64,000 nucleotides of DNA from Pseudofrankia coriaricola (GTDB lineage Bacteria; Actinomycetota; Actinomycetes; Frankiales; Frankiaceae). This document shows positions 8,736 to 16,937 of the stretch, piece after piece. Both the position numbers and the translations under genes were made by a program. The first letter of the stretch is position 1; every line of letters starts with the position of its first letter. The stretch lies in assembly GCF_001854805.1 (NCBI RefSeq), contig NZ_MBLO01000254.1, forward strand, positions 1 to 64,000, in the 5' to 3' direction. The notes beneath the pieces were generated by a model, which was given only the letters and a program-made list of their open reading frames with translations, was not told the origin of the DNA and did no database searches.

Positions 8736-9662
8736 ATGAGCGACGATGACGGCACGGCACCGAGGATTGGTCGCCGCCTCCTGCTCGCCGGCGCGACGGC
8801 TGGCTTGACTGCTGAACTCGCCAGGACGTCCCTTTCTCCCGCGTCCGCGTCCGCGGGGTCAGCACCACCGCCGGCACAGCTCCGGCGCTACGAGAACAAG
8901 GTCGTCGTCATCACCGGCGCGACGTCCGGCATCGGGAGGGCGGCGGCGATCGCCTTCGCCCGGGAAGGGGCGAAGGTCGGTTTCTGCGGCCGCCGCGAGA
9001 GCCTCGGGCTACAGGTCGAGCGCGAGATCCGCGCCGCGGGCGGAACCGCGACGTACATCCGGTCGGACGTGCGGGTGCCCGCGCAGGTCCAGTCGTTCGT
9101 GGACCGGGTCGCCCAGCTGTACGGCGGCCTGCACGTCGCGCTGAACAACGCCGGAGTCCAGCTGGTCAAGCCGCTGCACGAGATGACCGTCGCCGAATGG
9201 GACGACACGGCGCACACGAACACCCGGGGTGTCTTCCTCGCCATCAAGTACGAGGTTCCGCACATGAAACGGTCCGGCGGCGGCGTCATCCTCGTGACGG
9301 GGTCAGCGAACGAGTTCGCCAGCCGTCCCGGCCTGGGGGCCTACTCGGCGAGCAAGGGCGGTGTCACCGGACTCGTGCGGACAGCCGCGCTCGACTACGG
9401 CCCGGACCGAATCCGGGTGGCCGCTGTCTCGCCGGGCACCACCGACACCGGGCTGGTCGACGCGCGGCGCCCACCGAACGTCAACGACGAGCAGTGGGCT
9501 GCCCTGAAGGCACAGTATGGCGCGGCCAACGTGGACGCGCTGCGCCGGATGGCCCGGCCCGAGGAGATGGCCACCGCCGCACTGGCCCTGGCCTCCCCGG
9601 ACATGAGCTTCCTGACCGGGACGTCGGTGCTGGTGGACGGAGGCATGCTCGCCGGCCTATGA
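8736..9662 (+). CDS. short-chain dehydrogenase/reductase with Tat-like signal
   Basis: 308 residues. The N-terminus reads IGRRLLLAGATAGLT and then an Ala/Ser-rich stretch ending ASASA, which looks like a twin-arginine signal. The mature part is a classical SDR: TGATSGIG at the dinucleotide site, NNAGV, catalytic Ser in TGSANEF, and YSASK as the Tyr-x-x-x-Lys pair. It ends with the usual LTGTSVLVDGG. ATG 8736 is chosen because GAAAGG lies 7 bases upstream; an earlier frame start at 8685 lacks a ribosome site. An exported NAD(P)-dependent SDR is uncommon, as the cofactor is cytoplasmic. The N-terminus may instead be a membrane anchor. Substrate unknown. Confidence 0.88.
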   Translation: MSDDDGTAPRIGRRLLLAGATAGLTAELARTSLSPASASAGSAPPPAQLRRYENKVVVITGATSGIGRAAAIAFAREGAKVGFCGRRESLGLQVEREIRAAGGTATYIRSDVRVPAQVQSFVDRVAQLYGGLHVALNNAGVQLVKPLHEMTVAEWDDTAHTNTRGVFLAIKYEVPHMKRSGGGVILVTGSANEFASRPGLGAYSASKGGVTGLVRTAALDYGPDRIRVAAVSPGTTDTGLVDARRPPNVNDEQWAALKAQYGAANVDALRRMARPEEMATAALALASPDMSFLTGTSVLVDGGMLAGL

Positions 9663-9670
9663 CACCGGGC

Positions 9671-9703
9671 CCAGACCGGTCGGCGCGCGGCCAACCGGTC
9701 TGG
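9671..9703 (+). terminator. hairpin after the SDR gene
   Basis: A perfect 10-bp stem (ccagaccggt / accggtctgg) with a 13-base loop starts 9 bases after the SDR stop. There is no T run, as is usual for actinobacterial terminators. Confidence 0.5.
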
Positions 9704-9826
9704 CGGCCGATTCTCGTCCAGGTGGCCGGTGTTCCCGGGGTGGGGCAAGGACCGGACCGCGGGCCGAGGCGTCGCTAAGCCTCGGCCACGTATCGTGAGG
9801 GTTGACGGACGCGACAGGGGCGGACG

Positions 9827-11098
9827 ATGGGCTGGGTAGCGAAAAAGCCGGCGAGCCACGCGCCCTCGAATCCCCAGGTCGGCCCAGCACTGGCCCCGGA
9901 GCCGGTTTCCGGCGCCGCGGCGGTTGTCCGCATGGTCCGGGTCGCTGACCTGATCGTCTACGGGATCATCGGGGTCGGGACGGCGTTCAGCGCGCTCTCC
10001 GTCGTACCCGACGTCGTCCTGCTCGGTCTCGTCGCCCTCGCGGGCGCGCCGTTCGCGTTCGACGCCGCGGGGATACGCGTGCCGCCGGTGCTGGCGGTCA
10101 CGGTGGCCCTTGCCTGCGTCGGCGGGGTGATTGGCCTGGGCGGAGGGAAGCTGGCAATGATGATCCCGATCGCCGTCGCCAGCTGGACCGCGCTGCGCAG
10201 CCCTTCGCTGTCACTGAACGCCCTGGTCATGGCGGGTGTACTGGGTCTGTCGGTCCTCGTGCAGCAGCGTCACCCGGAGGGGGCCGACGGCGGATTCGTC
10301 TATGCCAGCACGATGGTCTGGGCTGCGGCGGCTCTCTACGCGGCCGCGGCCGGCTACGCGCTGAGACGGACGAATGCGCTCGCGCTCCAGCTCACCGCCG
10401 CGCAGAACAAGCTCGCCACGGTGGCCGCCGCGGACGAGCGCCGCCGCATCGCCCAGGACGTCCATGACCTGGTCGCGCACTCCCTCGCCGTCGTGTTGCT
10501 GAACATCACCGGAGCGCGCCGGGCGATGAGCCGCGACCAACAGCTCGCCGACGAGGCGCTCGCGCGGGCCGAAGCGGTCGGCCGGGAGAGCATCGAGGGC
10601 GTCCGGCAGGTCGTCGGGCTGCTCCGCGACGCGGACGTACCGTCCGTCGGCGGATCGGGGCCGCTGCCCTACGCCCACGATCTCGACGCCCTCGTCGAGG
10701 GCTACCGGCGTGGCGGGCTGGTCGTGGAACTCCGGGTGGACGGTGAACTCGACGACGTCGACCAGGTCGCCGGGTCGGTGCTGTTCCGGACCGTGCGGGA
10801 GGCGCTGGCGAACGTCTCCCGGCACAGTCACGGAGTCCCAGCCCAGGTGGAGGTCGGCATCGACGCCGACGCTGTCGTCGTGGTGGTCCGCAATGGCCTG
10901 CCGGCCGGATGGCGGCACGGCGCCGCCGGATTCGGCCTGAGCGGTATCGCGGAGCGGGTCCAGGCGCTCGGCGGCGAGTTCTCGGCGGGCGCGGTCGATG
11001 GCCGTTGGCGGCTGGCGGCGACCATCCCGCTCGGTCACGCTCGACGTGCCGTCCGAGCTGGGGCACCGGGTTTGGCAGCGGAGCCGAGACATGGCTGA
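9827..11098 (+). CDS. NarL/DesK-type sensor histidine kinase
   Basis: 423 residues. Four or five membrane segments between about residues 38 and 185 form the sensor region. They are followed by the dimerisation helix RRRIAQDVHDLVAHSLAVVL (HisKA_3; phospho-acceptor His about residue 213) and a short HATPase_c domain. The N-box is FRTVREALANVSRHS, and the glycine box reads GFGLSGIAERVQALGG. No ligand domain is evident, so membrane or envelope sensing is likely (family knowledge). The start ATG 9827 is preceded by caggggcgg. The stop overlaps the response-regulator start in ATGGCTGA, so the two are co-translated. Probably cytoplasmic membrane. Confidence 0.9.
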   Translation: MGWVAKKPASHAPSNPQVGPALAPEPVSGAAAVVRMVRVADLIVYGIIGVGTAFSALSVVPDVVLLGLVALAGAPFAFDAAGIRVPPVLAVTVALACVGGVIGLGGGKLAMMIPIAVASWTALRSPSLSLNALVMAGVLGLSVLVQQRHPEGADGGFVYASTMVWAAAALYAAAAGYALRRTNALALQLTAAQNKLATVAAADERRRIAQDVHDLVAHSLAVVLLNITGARRAMSRDQQLADEALARAEAVGRESIEGVRQVVGLLRDADVPSVGGSGPLPYAHDLDALVEGYRRGGLVVELRVDGELDDVDQVAGSVLFRTVREALANVSRHSHGVPAQVEVGIDADAVVVVVRNGLPAGWRHGAAGFGLSGIAERVQALGGEFSAGAVDGRWRLAATIPLGHARRAVRAGAPGLAAEPRHG

Positions 11099-11804
11099 CG
11101 GCTCATCCGGATACGCCGCCGGCGGGGCGCCAGCACCGTCGAGACCGATCAGGGTGCTGCTCGTCGACGACCAGGAGCTGATCCGCGCCGGGATCGCGCT
11201 GGTGCTCAGCGGGGAGGAGGGCATCGAGATCGTAGGCGAGCGCTCTGACGGCGACCAGGTGGTCGAGGCCGTCCAGGACCTGAGCCCTGACCTCATTCTG
11301 CTCGACATCCGGATGAACCGGATGGACGGGACCGACGCGATACGTGCCCTCGCCGGTCTCGGCGACCATCCTCCTGTGCTGGTGCTGACCACGTTCACCG
11401 ACGACGAGGTCATGTGGGGCGCGATGGCTGCCGGGGCCAAGGGCTTCATCCTCAAGGACCGCCCGGCCGACGACATCGTGCGGGCGATCCAGCTCGTATC
11501 CGCGGGCGGCTCGTGGATCGACCCGTCGGCGAGCGAGCGCCTGCTCGGCGCCGTGCGGCGGGCGCCGTCGGCCGACCCGAGCGTGCGTCGGCGCCTCGCC
11601 CGCCTGTCCGACCGCGAACGCCAGGTGCTGCGCGCGATGGCCCGCGGCGCGAGCAACCGAGAGATCGCCACCGACCTGCACGTGAGCGAACGCACCGTGA
11701 AAGCCCACGTCGGCAGCATCTTCGGCAAGCTCGAGGTCCGTGACCGCGCGGCCGCCATCGTCCTCGCCTTCGACGCCGCCGCCTTCGACCTACCGGACTC
11801 CTGA
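11091..11804 (+). CDS. NarL-family response regulator
   Basis: 237 residues. The receiver domain starts at IRVLLVDDQELIRAG, has its phospho-acceptor Asp in LILLDIRM (about residue 72), Thr in VLVLTTF and Lys in GFILKDRP. A LuxR-type helix-turn-helix closes the protein (LSDRERQVLRAMARGASNRE, then IATDLHVSERTVKAHV). ATG 11091 lies inside the kinase stop region, which makes it a clear cognate partner. Target genes are not evident; nearby genes are remnants. Confidence 0.92.
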   Translation: MADGSSGYAAGGAPAPSRPIRVLLVDDQELIRAGIALVLSGEEGIEIVGERSDGDQVVEAVQDLSPDLILLDIRMNRMDGTDAIRALAGLGDHPPVLVLTTFTDDEVMWGAMAAGAKGFILKDRPADDIVRAIQLVSAGGSWIDPSASERLLGAVRRAPSADPSVRRRLARLSDRERQVLRAMARGASNREIATDLHVSERTVKAHVGSIFGKLEVRDRAAAIVLAFDAAAFDLPDS

Positions 11805-11969
11805 GGCAGGAAGATCAGCTCAGCTCCGACCACCAAGGCCCTCCCACCCGTCAGTCACTACTCGCCCGTCGAACTCGCCGTCAGGCGGGGTCTTACCGGC
11901 TGAGACGTCGGCGGCCGGAGTCCGGCCACGGGCAGTCCGTCCGACGCCGTTCGTTCACCGACCTCGGTG

Positions 11970-12053
11970 TCATGGCCGGTCCGCGATGAGCGTTTTCTGG
12001 CCACCGGCGAGCCACCAGCCGCCATCGCGCAGGACGAGGACGTACATGGCCAT
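11970..12053 (-). pseudogene. SnoaL/NTF2-like fold protein, C-terminal scrap
   Basis: On the minus strand 27 codons read MAMYVLVLRDGGWWLAGGQK and end after TLIADRP. Tyr-Val-Leu-x-x-x-Asp-Gly-x-Trp-Trp-Leu-Ala is the typical last beta hairpin of SnoaL-like/NTF2 proteins. Nothing upstream continues the fold. The similarity is by eye and short. Confidence 0.45.
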
Positions 12054-12090
12054 TTCGGAGAAGCCTGGCGCGTCGGTGCTCCCGACCTCC

Positions 12091-12180
12091 GACAGCGACT
12101 GCCTCCGCGAACGGCTCGCCCCGCGGGAGCGGGAGGTGCTCGCGGAGATCGGTCACGGCCGGAACAACGCTCTCAGGGAC
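12091..12180 (+). pseudogene. LuxR-type helix-turn-helix scrap
   Basis: The plus frame reads RERLAPREREVLAEIGHGRN and a few more residues, the first half of a LuxR-type DNA-binding domain (compare the intact copy in the response regulator at 11091). The second helix is missing. It lies directly beside the SnoaL-like scrap on the other strand, so at least two truncated genes abut here. Confidence 0.5.
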
Positions 12181-12255
12181 ATCCGAGGTGGCCGAGCGCC
12201 CCGGTGGCCGCGGCGCTGTCCTGGCGCGCAGTGTCTTCGCCACGGACCTCTTTTC

Positions 12256-12292
12256 TTGACCTGCAGTTCCATTTCGCCCTATCGTGACGGAC
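12256..12292 (+). promoter_or_regulatory. promoter of leaderless TetR gene
   Basis: TTGACC (12256-12261), 18-bp spacer, TATCGT (12280-12285). The predicted transcription start falls on the GTG at 12293, which gives a leaderless mRNA. Confidence 0.5.
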
Positions 12293-12871
12293 GTGGCCCG
12301 CGGCAAGGCGTTCGATCCAGACACGGCAGTCGACAAGGCGATGGAGGTCTTCTGGGCCAACGGGTACGCCCACACCACGCCGCAGCAACTGGTCGACGCG
12401 CTCGGGATCGGCCGAGGCAGTCTCTACAACGCTTTCACCAGCAAGCGCGCGCTCTTCGAGCGGGCGCTGCGTCGCTACCACGAACGCGAGGCCGTGCAGA
12501 TCATCCGGGTCCTGGACGGGTCGGGTCCGCCTCGGGAACGCCTGCGGGCCGCGCTCGACCTGGTGGTGACCGCCGCCCTGTCGGACGATAAACGGCGCGG
12601 CTGCATGATGGCGAACACGGCGGTCGAGTTCGGCGACGGGGACGAGCCGATAAACCACCTGGTACGCCGGACCTTCGACCGGCAGGAGGCAGCGTTCCGC
12701 AGCGCTATCGAGGAAGGCCAGCGGTCCGGCGACATTGATCGAGCAGCCGACGCCGGGGCGCTGGCCGCCCTCTTTCTCGCCACGATCAACGGCATCCGGG
12801 TTCTGGGCAAGGCTGATCCGAATCCGCAGCGGCTCGCTGGGCTCGCCGACACCCTCCTTCGCTCCCTGTAG
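12293..12871 (+). CDS. TetR/AcrR-family regulator
   Basis: 192 residues beginning MARGKAFDPDTAVDKAMEVF, a start seen in many actinobacterial TetR proteins. The HTH follows as TPQQLVDALGIGRGSLYNAF. The C-terminal ligand domain contains RRGCMMANTAVEF, characteristic of the TetR_C_16/DUF family near YcdC-like regulators. GTG 12293 is preferred over GTG 12284 because it coincides with the predicted transcription start. Downstream by 75 bp on the same strand lies an SDR gene, a common target of such regulators. Ligand unknown. Confidence 0.88.
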   Translation: MARGKAFDPDTAVDKAMEVFWANGYAHTTPQQLVDALGIGRGSLYNAFTSKRALFERALRRYHEREAVQIIRVLDGSGPPRERLRAALDLVVTAALSDDKRRGCMMANTAVEFGDGDEPINHLVRRTFDRQEAAFRSAIEEGQRSGDIDRAADAGALAALFLATINGIRVLGKADPNPQRLAGLADTLLRSL

Positions 12872-12946
12872 CCGGTAGTCGGCAAGGAAGCTCGCCCAGC
12901 CCTCAGCCGCGCTATTTTTGTACCTATGGGTCAAGAAAGGACTATC

Positions 12947-13726
12947 ATGGATCTTGGTCTTGCTGGCAGGACCGCGGTTGTCACCGGCGCGAGCAAGGGC
13001 ATCGGGTTGGCCGTCGTACGCGCGCTGGCGGCCGAGGGGGTACGGGTGACCGCGGCCGCGCGCAAGGTCACCCCGCGGCTCGCCGCGCTCGGTGACGCCG
13101 TGACCCAGGTAGCCGTAGATCTCACCACGCCAGCCGGGGCCGGCCTCCTCGCCACCCAAGCCGGCGCGACAGACATTCTCGTCAACAACCTCGGGGGCGT
13201 GACCGACGACAGCATGCGCGCCCAGGGTTTCCTCGCGATACCGGACGAGTCCTGGCAGCAGACCTTCGAGCTCAACCTTTTCAGCGCCGTCCGGGTCACC
13301 CGGGCGCTCCTGCCGGGTCTCCTGGAACGACGGGGAGTCGTCATCACCATCTCATCGATCGGCGCCCGAGCCGCGTTCCAGCCAGTCGACTACGGCACGG
13401 CCAAGGCGGCGTTGACGAACCTGAGCAAGGCGCTCGCCGAAGAGTTCGGTGCGCGGGGGCTCCGAGCGCTGACGGTCAGCCCAGGCCCGACCCGAACCCG
13501 CAACTGGGCGGATGAAGATGGGTATGCGGGCCAACTGGCCAGGGCCAACGGAGTGACGCTGGACGAGTTTCTCGCCGAGGTGCCGGGACGGATGGGCATC
13601 ACGACGGGGCGGCTCACGGAGCCGGAGGAGACAGCCGCGCTGGTCGCCTTTCTGGCCTCGCCGCAGGCCGGAAATCTCACCGGTGCCGACTACATCGCCG
13701 ACGGCGGTGTCTTGAAGACCGTCTGA
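12947..13726 (+). CDS. short-chain dehydrogenase/reductase
   Basis: 259 residues. The cofactor motif is TGASKGIG, followed by an atypical NNLGG where most SDRs have NNAG. The catalytic Ser lies in ISSIGARAAF and the Tyr-Lys pair in YGTAK. The C-terminus ends LTGADYIADGG. ATG 12947 has AAGAAAGGA upstream. An upstream in-frame start at 12926 would place a charged stub before the strand, so it is less likely. It belongs functionally with the TetR gene just upstream, though its own A+T-rich leader (gctatttttgtacctatg) suggests a separate promoter that the regulator could control. Confidence 0.9.
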   Translation: MDLGLAGRTAVVTGASKGIGLAVVRALAAEGVRVTAAARKVTPRLAALGDAVTQVAVDLTTPAGAGLLATQAGATDILVNNLGGVTDDSMRAQGFLAIPDESWQQTFELNLFSAVRVTRALLPGLLERRGVVITISSIGARAAFQPVDYGTAKAALTNLSKALAEEFGARGLRALTVSPGPTRTRNWADEDGYAGQLARANGVTLDEFLAEVPGRMGITTGRLTEPEETAALVAFLASPQAGNLTGADYIADGGVLKTV

Positions 13727-13783
13727 TGTCGAGCCGCACCGACGAGGCCCGAACCTGACACTAAGCAGCCAGACGGACACGCC

Positions 13784-13919
13784 GTCCCATCCGACTCGTT
13801 CTTCCGAAACCCGCTGGTCCAGCACCATCCCGATCAGCAGCGCCAGCGGATCATTCGTCAGAAGCTCGTCCGCTTCGTCGATCTGGCTCAGGCGCAGGCC
13901 CACGACATCACCGTAGCCG
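13784..13919 (-). repeat. HhH-GPD 5'-fragment repeat, copy D
   Basis: The minus-strand reading is VGLRLSQIDEADELLTND then PLALLIGMVLDQRVSEE. It shares the extended flank ttccgaaacccg with copies A and B. It starts 57 bp after the SDR stop. Confidence 0.85.
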
Positions 13920-14071
13920 ACCACATCGCGGCGGCCGGCGTGATGTGGTCAGATCGCCGTGTACCTGGTGTGCGCCCAGCCTGCCTCGCGAGAGGTCATC
14001 GCGTGGCTCGGCAGAGCGTGGTAGGGAACCCGGCCTTGGGTCGGTCGTCCTGGCACGTAGTCGGTCAGCAG

Positions 14072-14101
14072 TTGCGTACAGACATGTATGTATGTTGTAG
14101 T
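14072..14101 (+). promoter_or_regulatory. promoter with operator in the spacer, TetR autoregulation
   Basis: TTGCGT (14072-14077), an 18-bp spacer and TGTAGT (14096-14101). The spacer is exactly the imperfect palindrome ACAGACA-TGTA-TGTATGT (14078-14095; 6 of 7 arm positions pair). The ATG at 14108 begins 7 bases after the -10, so the transcript is leaderless. A repressor on the palindrome would block both boxes. Confidence 0.6.
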
Positions 14102-14107
14102 GAGATC

Positions 14108-14779
14108 ATGACGCAAGCCGAGCGCAGTGCGCGGTCTCGCGCCGCGCTGCTCGAGTCCGCCGCGCGCAACCTGTCCCAACACGGCTACGGCAACCTCGCC
14201 CTCGAGCGGGTGGCGGCGGACGCCGGCTACACAAGAGGTGCGCTCTACCACCACTTCAAGGACAAACAGGACCTGGCGATGGCCGTGATCGAGTGGGCCC
14301 ACGCCACCTGGGTGCGTGAGGTCGGCCCCTCCGTCGCCGGCGAGGCCGGGCCCGTCGCGGCGCTTCTCGCTCTCGCGCGCGGCCACGCCGTCTTCTGCCG
14401 GCGAGACGTCGCCCGCATGGCCATTGCGCTCCGGATGGAGTTCTCCGGCAAGGACCATCCCGTCGGGCGCGAGGTGGAGGAAAAGTACCAGCTGCTCGTA
14501 GGCCGCTGCGCCGACCTGATCGAGGCCGCGCGCAGCACCGGATCGATTCCTGCCGGTCCGCGGCCAGAAGTTCTGGCTCAGGCCGTCATCGGCGCGCTCG
14601 AGGGAACCGTGATCGCGGTCGCCGGCCAGGCGCAGTACGACGAGCTTCTCGCAGCCCGTGCCGTCGCGGGCGTGCTCGGAATTCCCGCTTCGAAAGCCCT
14701 GCAGGGTGAGGATGAAAATGAAGCTCCCGAACACCGAACACACGTCACGGCCCTGGCGAATTCACGAAGTGGCGCCTGA
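14108..14779 (+). CDS. TetR/AcrR-family regulator
   Basis: 223 residues. The N-terminal HTH is NLALERVAADAGYTRGALYH followed by HFKDKQDL, and a helical ligand domain runs to about residue 200. ATG 14108 is supported by a leaderless promoter with a palindrome between its boxes. The last 22 codons overlap the start of the DUF2867 gene in another frame, so the two are transcribed together. The last part (about residues 195-223) has no family similarity and may be a read-through tail. The inferred target is the downstream DUF2867 gene and itself. Confidence 0.9.
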   Translation: MTQAERSARSRAALLESAARNLSQHGYGNLALERVAADAGYTRGALYHHFKDKQDLAMAVIEWAHATWVREVGPSVAGEAGPVAALLALARGHAVFCRRDVARMAIALRMEFSGKDHPVGREVEEKYQLLVGRCADLIEAARSTGSIPAGPRPEVLAQAVIGALEGTVIAVAGQAQYDELLAARAVAGVLGIPASKALQGEDENEAPEHRTHVTALANSRSGA

Positions 14780-15335
14780 CTTCCACGTCGAGGATGTCTG
14801 GGCGCTGCCCACACCGGGCGCCGCGGAGGACTTCCCGAAACTGGTGCGGCGATTCGCCGGCGGCGACACCGCGAACAACCCGTCACGCCTCGCCCGGCTC
14901 CTCTTCACCATCCGCTGGCGCCTTGGGGCCCGGCTCGGCTGGGACGATCCCGCTTCGGGCGTCGGCACCCGGGTGCCGACACTGCGTGACCGCCTGCCAG
15001 CCGACCTGCGTGACGCCCCGGCCGGGCCGGCGTTCGACACTCTTCCGTTCCGGTCGGTCTACCTGACGGACAACGAGTGGGCCGCGGAGATGGCCAACCG
15101 CACTGTCCACACGGTGATGCACATCAGCTGGGTCCCGAACGACCCCGCCGACCGACAGCCAGGTGGCTACCGAGGCCAAATGACTGTGCTGGTGAAGCCG
15201 AACGGCCTGTTCGGGCGGGTCTACATGGCGGCGATCGCACCGTTTCGCCTGCTGATCGTCTACCCACCGCTGCTGCGAGGTATCGGAAAGAGCTGGCGCG
15301 AGAGCACCTCCCGCACCCCGCCGGTCGACGCCTAG
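14712..15335 (+). CDS. DUF2867 family protein
   Basis: 207 residues starting MKMKLPNTEH. Family hallmarks are the early PDFHVEDVWALPTPG, a central VYLTDNEWAAEMANRTVH and a C-terminal KPNGLFGRVYMAAIAPFRLL amphipathic segment. DUF2867 proteins have an SRPBCC/START-like fold and no fixed function. GGTGAGG lies just before the ATG at 14712. The gene overlaps the upstream TetR gene by 68 bp, which implies a regulator-target pair. The stop is followed at once by a fragment of another SRPBCC-type gene. Confidence 0.8.
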   Translation: MKMKLPNTEHTSRPWRIHEVAPDFHVEDVWALPTPGAAEDFPKLVRRFAGGDTANNPSRLARLLFTIRWRLGARLGWDDPASGVGTRVPTLRDRLPADLRDAPAGPAFDTLPFRSVYLTDNEWAAEMANRTVHTVMHISWVPNDPADRQPGGYRGQMTVLVKPNGLFGRVYMAAIAPFRLLIVYPPLLRGIGKSWRESTSRTPPVDA

Positions 15336-15554
15336 GGCTTCGCCGGACCCGACCGCGAGAACGAGCCGATCTACGACTCCCAGATGACCATCGCGCTGCG
15401 CGAGGCCCCATCCGGCGGGACCACGCTCACCTTGGTCCGGGAGCGCCTCGACGTTCTGGCCGCCGCGCTGCCCCATGTCGCCGCGAAGGTCGAGTCCGGC
15501 TGGGCCGACGCCGTCACCAAACTCGCCGGCATCCTCGCCGGCGATGCGCCGTGA
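15336..15554 (+). pseudogene. AHSA1/SRPBCC protein, C-terminal fragment
   Basis: An open frame without a start codon reads TIALREAPSGGTTLTLVRER and ends with GWADAVTKLAGILAGDAP. The Glu-x-x-x-x-Gly-Trp-x-x-x-x-x-x-Leu ending is typical of activator-of-Hsp90-like/SRPBCC proteins. The N-terminal two thirds are missing. It begins exactly at the DUF2867 stop, so a deletion probably removed the intervening DNA. Confidence 0.55.
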
Positions 15555-15702
15555 CCGCGCCCGACACCCCGCTGACGTGATGATCCGCTACCGACTGGAC
15601 GCGGATCACCCCTCCCCGGCCGGTCTTGCCGGAACGGCTTCTCCGGATGTGAGACCGACGGTGTGCCCATGTTCCGGGACCATGCCACTCCAGCCACCGT
15701 GC

Positions 15703-16338
15703 CTATGTGGGCGGGTGGGCGTCGACCAGGTTGAACACTGTGCTCGGGTCACGTCCGCCGAACAACAGCGAAATCACGATCGCGGCCATCGCCTCGAGAT
15801 TGTGAGCATGGCGAAGATCGCCAACCGGCACGGGCTCACCTCCGACGTCACCGATGAGCTGGCGCGCGACGGCAGCCGCGGCTGGATGGTCGGTGCAATA
15901 CGGCACGGCCAGGCGACGGCCGTCGAACAGCGGCGGGGCCATCTCCCACACCCGCGCGTGGCAGAGGTTGAACGCCTTCACCACCTGCCCGCCGGTCGCA
16001 TCCTGTATGTCCCGCGCCATGGCCCGCCCAGGGGCGGTGACCAGGGTAAAGCGATCCACTTCAACTGGATTGTTGCAGTCGATGACCGGTTTGCCGCGCA
16101 AGGCGTCGCCGATCTCCGCCAACGTGGCCGACATGCCCTGGTACAGAACCGCGATCAGCACGACGTCGCCGAACGCGGCCGCTTCCCGGAAGTCGCCGGC
16201 ATGGCCACCCCATTTCTGTGCCAGCGCATGCGCCTTCTCCGCCGTCCGTCCCGCGACCATGAGCTCGTGGCCGGCTGCCGCCCACCGAGTGCCGAGCGCG
16301 TCGGCCATCACACCGGCGCCGAGTATTCCGATTCGCAT
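15703..16338 (-). CDS. F420-dependent NADP reductase-like dehydrogenase
   Basis: 211 residues. A Rossmann motif GILGAGVMADALGTRWAAAG sits at the N-terminus, followed by MVAGRTAEKA in place of the usual NADP-binding SNSRGPE. The middle carries DVVLIAVLYQG and VIDCNNPV, then the VVKAFN strand typical of NADP oxidoreductases coupled to F420 (family knowledge). This family usually moves hydride between F420 and NADP, but many relatives act on other substrates. ATG 16338 is chosen because the Rossmann strand follows at once. An HxlR regulator gene ends 47 bp upstream on the same strand and may control it. Confidence 0.82.
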   Translation of the reverse strand: MRIGILGAGVMADALGTRWAAAGHELMVAGRTAEKAHALAQKWGGHAGDFREAAAFGDVVLIAVLYQGMSATLAEIGDALRGKPVIDCNNPVEVDRFTLVTAPGRAMARDIQDATGGQVVKAFNLCHARVWEMAPPLFDGRRLAVPYCTDHPAAAAVARQLIGDVGGEPVPVGDLRHAHNLEAMAAIVISLLFGGRDPSTVFNLVDAHPPT

Positions 16339-16385
16339 GCGGGCGACGCTAGGCAGCCGTGGGGAACCATCCGGTGCCCCAGCCG

Positions 16386-16733
16386 TCAGTCGGGTGGATC
16401 GCCCGCGAGCTCCTCGGCATGCTCCTCGGCCCACCGCGCGAGCACAGAGACCGGCTCCAGGAGGCTCCGGCCGAGGTTAGTCAGCCGATACTCGACGCCC
16501 TTGGGCGCCGTGGCCAGGCTCCGTCGCTCGACCACACCTCGCCGCTCCAGCTTGCGGAGAGTCTGAGTCAGCATCTTCTTGCTGATCCCACCGATCCGCT
16601 CACGAAGATCGCTGTAGCGCCGCGGGCCCTCGCCGAGGGCATACACGACCACGACCGACCAGGTGTCGGCTATGACGTCCAGCGCTGAGCGGGCGGGGCA
16701 GTCCGCCACGAATACGTCATAGTCGGCCATCAA
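16386..16733 (-). CDS. HxlR-family transcriptional regulator
   Basis: 115 residues. The single conserved Cys is in VADCPARSALDVIADTWSVV, followed by YSDLRERIGGISKKMLTQTL (recognition helix) and the wing ERRSLATAPKGVEYRLTNLG. The length is normal. Members sense reactive aldehydes, quinones or redox state through the Cys and regulate an adjacent oxidoreductase. Here the F420/NADP-type dehydrogenase follows by 47 bp. A truncated paralogue lies at 7165-7291. The start may be either of two adjacent ATG codons (16733 or 16730). Confidence 0.9.
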   Translation of the reverse strand: MMADYDVFVADCPARSALDVIADTWSVVVVYALGEGPRRYSDLRERIGGISKKMLTQTLRKLERRGVVERRSLATAPKGVEYRLTNLGRSLLEPVSVLARWAEEHAEELAGDPPD

Positions 16734-16832
16734 ACGCTCGCGACCGTGCCCAGGCGCTCCCCGACGGGAACACCGAACGACCGTTGACGCAAGGAGCGCC
16801 GGCGTGAGTCGTTCCTTGTTTCCGACATCTAA

Positions 16833-16937
16833 TGGTCCAGCACCATCCCGATCAACAGCGCCAGCGGATCGTTCGTCAGCAGCTCGTCCGCCTCGGCGAT
16901 CTGGCTCAGGTGCAGTCCCACTCCACCACCGTAGACC
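16833..16937 (-). repeat. HhH-GPD 5'-fragment repeat, copy E
   Basis: The minus-strand reading is VGLHLSQIAEADELLTND and PLALLIGMVLDH; the last codon differs and the frame stops at once. The left flank (tccgacatctaa) no longer matches the other copies, so this copy ends at the core. Confidence 0.8.
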
